From Ferrovibrio xuzhouensis (GTDB taxonomy: Bacteria; Pseudomonadota; Alphaproteobacteria; Ferrovibrionales; Ferrovibrionaceae), in assembly GCF_042648965.1 (NCBI RefSeq), contig NZ_JBHRYJ010000002.1, positions 496,001 through 560,000 on the forward strand: a stretch of 64,000 bases of DNA, written 5' to 3'. The notes beneath the pieces were generated by a model. That model made no database searches. It saw nothing but the letters and a program-made list of their open reading frames with translations, and was not told where the DNA came from. Position 1 is the stretch's first letter; the number at the start of each line of letters is the position of its first letter. This document shows positions 58,802 to 64,000 of the stretch, piece after piece. Made by a program: the position numbers and the translations under genes.

Positions 58802-59731
58802 TCAGCGTCCTCTGGCGGCGCGGGCGAGGCGGTCGTTGATGGCGAGGCCGAGGCCGTGACCAGGGATCGGCATGACAGCGATCCCGTCCAGCCCCGGCGC
58901 ATGATCCAGCGCATGCAGCCCGGCGTAAAGCCTCGCGGCGGCCCCGGCGAGATCGCCGGTGTCGCTCAGCGGCCAGACCGCGGCAAAGCCGGCGGGCGCC
59001 GGGCCGAAACTGAGTAACCCTTCACGCCCCTGCGCTGTCGTGGCGTTCAGCCGCACCGGCAGGCGCGGCGCGTAATGCTTGAGCAGCATGCCCGGCGATT
59101 CCACTCGGGCATCCTGCGGCAGGCCGAGCGGCTCGCCCAGCACCGCCTCGACCGCTTCCGCCGCGATGCCGCCCGGCCGCAGCAGAGTGGGCGTCACGCC
59201 GGTCAGGCCGATCACGGTGGATTCCAGCCCCACCGGGCAGGCGCCGCCGTCAACCACAGCGATCTCCGGCCCGAGGCTGTCACGCACATGCTGCGCCGTG
59301 GTGGGCGAGACCTGGCCCGAGCGGTTGGCGGACGGCGCCGCCACCGGACGGCCGACCAGCTTCAGCAGCTCGCGGGCCAGCGGATGGGCCGGCATGCGGA
59401 TGGCCAGCGACGGCAACCCGGCCGAGACCGCCGGCGCCACCGGGCAGCCGGGCGCGCGCGGCAGCACCAGGGTCAGGGCCCCGGGCCAGAAGGCGGCCGC
59501 CAGTTTCCGCGCACGGTCGTCCATCACCACCAGGCCGTCGAGCTGGGCCGGATCGTGGATATGGCTGATCAGCGGGTTGAAATCCGGCCGGCCCTTGGCG
59601 GCGAAGATCTTCGCCACGGCGGCCGGATCGGTGGCGTCGGCGCCCAGCCCGTAGACCGTCTCGGTCGGGAAGGCGACCACCTCGCCGGCCTGCAGCCGCC
59701 GGGCAGCCTCTGAAATCGTTACGTCAACCAT
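58802..59731 (-). CDS. ywlC: L-threonylcarbamoyladenylate synthase (Sua5/YwlC type, two-domain)
   Basis: A 309-residue protein that makes threonylcarbamoyl-AMP for the t6A37 modification of ANN-reading tRNAs. The YrdC domain (~1-195) has VAFPTETVYGLGADATD, KGRPDFNPLISHI and APSANRSGQVSPT. A C-terminal Sua5 domain follows (SPGMLLKHYAPRLPV linker), so this is the longer Sua5 class and not the short TsaC. The start at 59731 was chosen from the family N-terminus; an extension to about 59773 is possible. It is the first gene of a two-gene unit with the FAD oxidase and is divergent from the acyl-CoA dehydrogenase gene. Confidence 0.94.
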   Translation of the reverse strand: MVDVTISEAARRLQAGEVVAFPTETVYGLGADATDPAAVAKIFAAKGRPDFNPLISHIHDPAQLDGLVVMDDRARKLAAAFWPGALTLVLPRAPGCPVAPAVSAGLPSLAIRMPAHPLARELLKLVGRPVAAPSANRSGQVSPTTAQHVRDSLGPEIAVVDGGACPVGLESTVIGLTGVTPTLLRPGGIAAEAVEAVLGEPLGLPQDARVESPGMLLKHYAPRLPVRLNATTAQGREGLLSFGPAPAGFAAVWPLSDTGDLAGAAARLYAGLHALDHAPGLDGIAVMPIPGHGLGLAINDRLARAARGR

Positions 59732-59830
59732 GACGGCCTGTCTTAACGCCTCGCTCTTGGCCTTGCTAGCCATCCCGGGCCATATTATGCCAGCGCCGAC
59801 CGAACAAAAGACCGGTGCAGGGAGACCGAG

Positions 59831-61624
59831 ATGGAATATGCCGCCCCCGTCAAGGACATGCGTTTCACGCTGGAGCAGATCGCCGGCCTCGCCGAGCTGG
59901 CCGGCCTGCCGGGCCTTGGCAATGCCGATCCGGAGATCGTGGCGGCCGTGCTCGAGGAAGCGTCGAAATTCGCCGCCGGCGAACTGTCGCCGCTGAACCG
60001 CGGCGGCGACCAGCATGGTGCCAGGGTCGACAACGGCGTGGTGCGCACGGCGCCGGGTTTCGCCGCCGCCTACAAGAAATTCGTCGAGGGTGGCTGGAAC
60101 GGCATGCCGTTTCCGGAAGAGCTTGGCGGTGGTGCCATGCCCTGGGCGGTGACCATGGCGGCGCAGGAAATGGTGCAGGCGGCCAACCTGTCCTTTTCGC
60201 TCTGCCCGCTGCTGACCCAGGGCGCCATCGACGCCATCATCGCGCACGGCACCGACGCCCAGAAGGCGCTCTACCTGCCGAAGATGGTGTCGGGCGAATG
60301 GACCGGCTCGATGAACCTGACCGAGCCGCAGGCAGGCTCTGATGTCGGCGCGCTGAAATCGAAGGCGGTGCCCGTCGGCGACGGCACCTACAAGATTACC
60401 GGCAGCAAGATCTTCATCACCTATGGCGAACACGACATGGCGGACAATATCGTCCACCTCGTGCTGGCCCGCCTGCCGGATGCGCCGGCCGGCACCAAGG
60501 GCATTTCGCTGTTCATCGTGCCGAAGTTCATCCCCGACGAAAACGGCAACCCGGGCAAGCGCAACGACCTGCGCGTCGTCTCGCTGGAACACAAGCTCGG
60601 CATCCATGCCAGCCCGACCTGCGTGATGAGTTACGGCGACAACGGCGACTGCATCGGCTGGCTGCTCGGCACCGAGAACCAGGGCATGCGCTGCATGTTC
60701 ACCATGATGAACAACGCGCGGCTCTCGGTCGGCTGCCAGGGCCTGGCGATCGCCGAACGCGCCTTCCAGCAGGCACTGGATTATGCGAGCCAGCGTAAGC
60801 AGGGTCGGCATCCCGGCATGGCGGCCGACGAGCATGTGGCGATCATCGAGCATCCGGACGTGCGCCGCACCCTGATGCTGATGCGCAGCCTGACCGAGGC
60901 CTGCCGCGGCCTCATTTACCTCAATGCCGCCGCCATCGATCGCGCCCATCATCATCCGGACGAAGCCGAGCGCCAGCGCTGGAAAGCGATGGTCGAGCTG
61001 TTCACTCCGCTGTCGAAGGCCTGGGCCACTGATATCGGCTGCGAGGTCGCCTCCATGGGCGTGCAGATCCATGGCGGCATGGGTTTCATCGAGGAGACCG
61101 GCGCAGCGCAGCATTACCGCGATGCCCGCATCCTGCCGATCTACGAGGGCACCAACGGCATCCAGGCGATCGATCTGGTCACCCGCAAGCTGCCACTGAA
61201 CGGCGGCGAGACGGTCAAGGCGCTGTTCGGCGACATCGCGGCCACGGTGGCCGAGTTGGCCAAGGCCGGCGAGGGCTTCGGCGCCACCCGGCAGCATCTC
61301 GAGGCGGCCCTGACATCGCTGACCGGCGCGTCGCAGTGGATGGGTGGCCAGCTGGCCAAAAACCCCGAGGCCGCGCTGGCCGGCGCGACGCCGTTCCTGC
61401 GCGCCTTCGCCAGCACGGTGGGCGGCTGGCTGCTGGCGCGCCAGGCGCTGGCGGCGAAAGCCGAGATCGCTGGCGGCAGCACCGATCCGTATTTCACCGC
61501 CAAGATCGTCTCGGCGCGCGTCTTTGCCGAACAGGTGCTGTCGGCGGTGGACGGCTTGTGCCGCTCGGCCACCGAAGGCAGTGCCGGGCTGGCCGATGTG
61601 ACGCCTGACCTGCTGCGGGCGTAA
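59831..61624 (+). CDS. Acyl-CoA dehydrogenase with C-terminal extension (DmdC-like)
   Basis: A 597-residue long acyl-CoA dehydrogenase. Flavin-contacting MNLTEPQAGSDVGAL and KIFITYGEHDM, and the active-site region with ARILPIYEGTNGIQAIDLV, are visible; the last ~130 residues form an extra domain found only in the long subgroup. Members act in fatty acid oxidation or on 3-methylmercaptopropionyl-CoA (DmdC), and the substrate cannot be separated here. GGGAG lies before the ATG. The metallo-hydrolase and SDR genes that follow on the same strand are often clustered with it, suggesting acyl-chain metabolism. Confidence 0.92.
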   Translation: MEYAAPVKDMRFTLEQIAGLAELAGLPGLGNADPEIVAAVLEEASKFAAGELSPLNRGGDQHGARVDNGVVRTAPGFAAAYKKFVEGGWNGMPFPEELGGGAMPWAVTMAAQEMVQAANLSFSLCPLLTQGAIDAIIAHGTDAQKALYLPKMVSGEWTGSMNLTEPQAGSDVGALKSKAVPVGDGTYKITGSKIFITYGEHDMADNIVHLVLARLPDAPAGTKGISLFIVPKFIPDENGNPGKRNDLRVVSLEHKLGIHASPTCVMSYGDNGDCIGWLLGTENQGMRCMFTMMNNARLSVGCQGLAIAERAFQQALDYASQRKQGRHPGMAADEHVAIIEHPDVRRTLMLMRSLTEACRGLIYLNAAAIDRAHHHPDEAERQRWKAMVELFTPLSKAWATDIGCEVASMGVQIHGGMGFIEETGAAQHYRDARILPIYEGTNGIQAIDLVTRKLPLNGGETVKALFGDIAATVAELAKAGEGFGATRQHLEAALTSLTGASQWMGGQLAKNPEAALAGATPFLRAFASTVGGWLLARQALAAKAEIAGGSTDPYFTAKIVSARVFAEQVLSAVDGLCRSATEGSAGLADVTPDLLRA

Positions 61625-61661
61625 GCCCGCGCATTCCGGGGTCTGCGAATTTCAGGCGCTT

Positions 61662-61674
61662 TGACGTAGCGTCA
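61662..61674. promoter_or_regulatory. Palindrome upstream of the metallo-hydrolase gene
   Basis: TGACG-TAG-CGTCA, a perfect 5-bp inverted repeat 135 bp before the GTG of the metallo-beta-lactamase-fold gene. A related pair of arms in the other order (CGTCA-acca-TGACG) lies about 59723-59736 at the Sua5/acyl-CoA dehydrogenase boundary. They could be sites for a regulator of fatty or branched-chain acid use, but this is speculative. Confidence 0.25.
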
Positions 61675-61808
61675 GGGATAGGCGCGGGTGCAGGCGCGCG
61701 CTATCTGGCGCTTCAGTTCAGCCCGCACGTGGTTGCCTGCGACCGGCGCGGGGGCCACAATGTCGCCAGCAGCCCCGCAGGCAAATAAAGATAAAGGGAC
61801 CGTCCATC

Positions 61809-62927
61809 GTGTCCGAAGCTCAGGAAAATGCCCCCGCCGCCCCCGGCATCGACGGCACACCGACTGCCGACAATCCGGCCAGCCTGACCTATCCGTTCGA
61901 GGGCCGGCCCGGTGACGCCGAGGTGATGGAGATGCGGCCCGGCGTGCTGTGGCTGCGCATGCCGGTACCGATCCCCGGCCTCGACTACATCAATCTGTGG
62001 CTGATCGCCGATGGCGCGGGCTGGACCCTGGTCGATACCGGCTTTCGCTCTTCGAAACTGCAGGCGATCTGGGAACAGGTCTTCGAGCGGCATCTCGATG
62101 GCAAACCGATCACCCGCATCATCTGCACGCATTTCCATCCCGATCATCTCGGTCTCGCCGGCTGGCTGCAGGAGCGTTGGAATGCGCCGCTGTGGATGAC
62201 CCATGGTGAATGGACCTTCGGTCGCATGCTGGAACTCGAAGCCGCGCCCGAGGTGCCGTCCGAGGTGATCGCCTTCTATCATGCCATCGGCTTCGACGCG
62301 GGCCAGATCGAGACCCTGAAGACCCGCGGTTTCGGCAATTTCCGCAAGGCGGTATCGCCGATCCCGCGCGCCTTCCATCGCATCACCGAGGGCCGTGCCA
62401 TCCGCATCGGCGAGCATGACTGGCAGGTGATCGTCGGCCGCGGCCATTCGCCGGAGCATGCCTGCCTGTATGCGCCGGCGCTCAACCTGCTGATCTCCGG
62501 CGATCAGGTGCTGCCGCGCATCTCGCCGCATATCGGTGTCTATCCCGGCGAACCCGAGGCCGGGCCGCTGACCCAGTATCTTGACAGCTTCGCCAAGTTC
62601 GCCGATCTGCCGGCCGACCTGCTGGTTCTGCCGGCCCACGGCGATCCCTTTGTCGGCCTGCACATCCGCATCGACATGCTGCGCCGCCACCATCAGGTGC
62701 GGCTCGAAGCGTTGATGAACGCGCTGCACCGGCCGCATACGGTGCCCGAGACGCTGCCTTTGCTGTTCCGCCGCGATGTCTCGGAGCATATGACACTGGC
62801 GGCTGGCGAGGCGCTGGCGCATCTGCACCACCTGATGCACGAGGGCACGGTGACGCGGGGGCAGAATCAGGCCGGCGTCTGGGAGTTCCAGCGCAGCGAC
62901 AGGCCCGTGCGGGATGCCGCGCAATAG
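61809..62927 (+). CDS. Metallo-beta-lactamase fold hydrolase
   Basis: A 372-residue MBL-fold protein. The zinc motif THFHPDHLG (His108, His110, Asp112, His113) is intact, with further ligands in GRGHSPEHACLY and SGDQVLP, and LPAHGDPF near the C-terminal region. A helical C-terminal domain of ~100 residues follows, resembling LACTB2/thioesterase-type members. It starts with GTG (AAAGGGACC upstream). The substrate is likely a thioester or ester. It lies between acyl-CoA dehydrogenase and SDR genes, which supports a role in acyl-CoA metabolism. Confidence 0.9.
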   Translation: MSEAQENAPAAPGIDGTPTADNPASLTYPFEGRPGDAEVMEMRPGVLWLRMPVPIPGLDYINLWLIADGAGWTLVDTGFRSSKLQAIWEQVFERHLDGKPITRIICTHFHPDHLGLAGWLQERWNAPLWMTHGEWTFGRMLELEAAPEVPSEVIAFYHAIGFDAGQIETLKTRGFGNFRKAVSPIPRAFHRITEGRAIRIGEHDWQVIVGRGHSPEHACLYAPALNLLISGDQVLPRISPHIGVYPGEPEAGPLTQYLDSFAKFADLPADLLVLPAHGDPFVGLHIRIDMLRRHHQVRLEALMNALHRPHTVPETLPLLFRRDVSEHMTLAAGEALAHLHHLMHEGTVTRGQNQAGVWEFQRSDRPVRDAAQ

Positions 62928-62954
62928 CCGGACAAACCGGCGGGGGAGGAAATC

Positions 62955-63776
62955 ATGACAAGCCTGAAGGGCAAGACGCTGTTCATTACCGGGGCCAGCC
63001 GCGGCATCGGCCTCGCCATCGCGCTGCGCGCCGCGCAGGACGGCGCCAATATCGCGGTGGCGGCCAAGACCGCCGAGCCGCATCCGAAGCTGGCCGGCAC
63101 CATCTACTCAGCGGCCGAGGCGATCGAGAAAGCCGGTGGCCGGGCGCTGCCCATCGTGGTCGACGTGCGCGACGAGGTCGTCGTCGAGGCCGCGATGCAG
63201 AAGACGGCCGAAACCTTCGGCGGCATCGACATCCTGATCAACAACGCTTCAGCCATTTCGCTGACCGGCACGCTCGAGACGCCGATGAAGCGCTATGACC
63301 TGATGCACCAGGTCAATACCCGCGGCACCTATCTGGCCAGCCAGAAATGCCTGCCGTATCTGCTGAAGGCGGCCAATCCGCACATCCTGAACCTGTCGCC
63401 GCCGCTGAACATGGAGGCGCGCTGGTTCGGTCCGCATGTCGCCTACACCATGGCCAAGTTCGGCATGTCGATGTGCGTGCTCGGCATGGCCGAGGAATTC
63501 CGCGGCAAGGTGGCGGTCAACGCGCTATGGCCGCGCACCGCCATCGACACCGATGCGATGAACGTGATCACCGGGCCGGATTTCCGCCGCCGCTGCCGCA
63601 AGCCGGAGATCATGGCCGATGCAGCGCATGTCGTGCTGACCCGGCCGGCGAAGACCTGCAGCGGAAATTTCTTCATCGACGACGAGGTGCTGGCGGAAGC
63701 CGGCATTACCGATCTTGCGCGCTACCGCCACGCGGGCGTTGCAGAGAAGGATCTGGTGCCGGATTTCTTCGTCTGA
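62955..63776 (+). CDS. Short-chain dehydrogenase/reductase (HSDL2-like)
   Basis: A 273-residue SDR. The nucleotide-binding TGASRGIG is at residues 12-19, NNAS at ~96-99, and the catalytic Ser148, Tyr164 and Lys168 (YTMAK) are present. The long stretch AKTAEPHPKLAGTIYSAAEA is characteristic of the hydroxysteroid dehydrogenase-like protein 2 (HSDL2) group, whose peroxisomal and mitochondrial relatives act on fatty-acyl substrates. GGGGGAGGAAATC precedes the ATG, and it lies 27 bp after the MBL-fold gene, so the two are likely co-transcribed. Exact substrate is unknown. Confidence 0.93.
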   Translation: MTSLKGKTLFITGASRGIGLAIALRAAQDGANIAVAAKTAEPHPKLAGTIYSAAEAIEKAGGRALPIVVDVRDEVVVEAAMQKTAETFGGIDILINNASAISLTGTLETPMKRYDLMHQVNTRGTYLASQKCLPYLLKAANPHILNLSPPLNMEARWFGPHVAYTMAKFGMSMCVLGMAEEFRGKVAVNALWPRTAIDTDAMNVITGPDFRRRCRKPEIMADAAHVVLTRPAKTCSGNFFIDDEVLAEAGITDLARYRHAGVAEKDLVPDFFV

Positions 63777-63915
63777 GGCCTGCTCTGTGAGCATTCTGTG
63801 AGATTCCCGCGATGAGTCGCGCTGCGGCCTATTGTCGCCGCATATGGGGGCCATCTGTCTTTGCAGAGCCGGGCGCACGGCGCGTCGGCCATGCCGGAAA
63901 CAGATGGAGGAGATC

Positions 63916-64000
63916 ATGCAGAGTCTCACGCGAAGCGGACAGGCCGGGACCATTGCTGCGGCTGCGGCGCTGGTCGCGGCTTCCCTGGCTCTTGGTGCCT
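63916..64000 (+). CDS. Exported protein, 3' partial (signal peptide only)
   Basis: An ATG at 63916 follows a strong GGAGGAG Shine-Dalgarno and opens a frame that runs off the window end. The 28 visible residues form a signal peptide (MQSLTRSGQAG, then an Ala/Leu-rich core). The mature protein lies outside the window, so its function cannot be stated. Confidence 0.7.
   Translation, partial: MQSLTRSGQAGTIAAAAALVAASLALGA

Overview
The window is 64 kb of GC-rich, densely coding chromosome from an alphaproteobacterium. Gene order and gene content point to a Rhodospirillales-like lineage, but the genus cannot be fixed from sequence alone. Supporting signs are the trxB-LysR pair, comF-grxC-nitrilase with a nearby DUF1178 gene, lysC-ptsP, ispG-hisS-prfA-prmC, pyrF-trpF-trpB-trpA-accD-folC, rph-rdgB-hemW, an Irr-like operator and promoters of the TTGNNN-17-TANNNT type. 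No rRNA, tRNA, CRISPR array, insertion sequence, phage or integrase was seen. This is core chromosome with some accessory genes.

Layout: 1-4.1 kb holds a 5'-truncated MEMO/AMMECR1 fusion, an Lrp regulator and a 672-residue protein that I do not recognise. 4.2-8.4 kb has trxB, a LysR regulator and an orphan membrane PAS histidine kinase. 8.48-8.67 kb holds a strongly folded small-RNA candidate. 8.7-12.8 kb has a HAD phosphatase, MsrP, Dps with an Irr-type box, a DsrE-like secreted protein and Ada. 12.9-18.2 kb is the comF-grxC-nitrilase cluster with IMPase, GNAT, methyltransferase, DUF1178 and ubiG. 18.3-28.6 kb is a long + strand housekeeping run: lysC, ptsP, RodZ-like, ispG, hisS, prfA, prmC and DUF4167, the last with a long leader. 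28.6-36 kb holds a secreted hydrolase, trxA, then folC, accD, trpA, trpB, trpF and pyrF on the minus strand. 36-40 kb is an envelope-glycan locus: OpgC-like acyltransferase, two SGNH hydrolases and a divergent polysaccharide deacetylase. 40-45 kb has an AraC/GyrI regulator, an alpha/beta hydrolase, a truncated threonyl-tRNA synthetase behind a predicted attenuator, and a beta-barrel protein. 45.4-49.2 kb has rph-rdgB-hemW and a DUF2855 protein. 49.2-57.3 kb has an RND efflux pump with its adaptor, DUF488, and a TAXI-TRAP transporter. 57.3-64 kb has an FAD-linked oxidase, a Sua5-type protein, acyl-CoA dehydrogenase, metallo-beta-lactamase fold protein, SDR, and the start of one further secreted protein.

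The most notable element is at 42.17-43.65 kb. A sigma70-like promoter lies only a few bases before a 24-codon leader ORF rich in Thr, Ile and Val codons. That ORF overlaps an antiterminator segment and is followed by a strong GC stem. Next comes a threonyl-tRNA synthetase paralogue that lacks the N-terminal TGS and editing domains. The layout fits ribosome-mediated attenuation of a second, editing-free ThrRS. Other non-coding signals of interest are the small RNA at 8.5 kb, the Irr-like box before dps, the long DUF4167 leader with a small ORF, and two inverted copies of a palindromic intergenic repeat flanking 43.7-48.1 kb.
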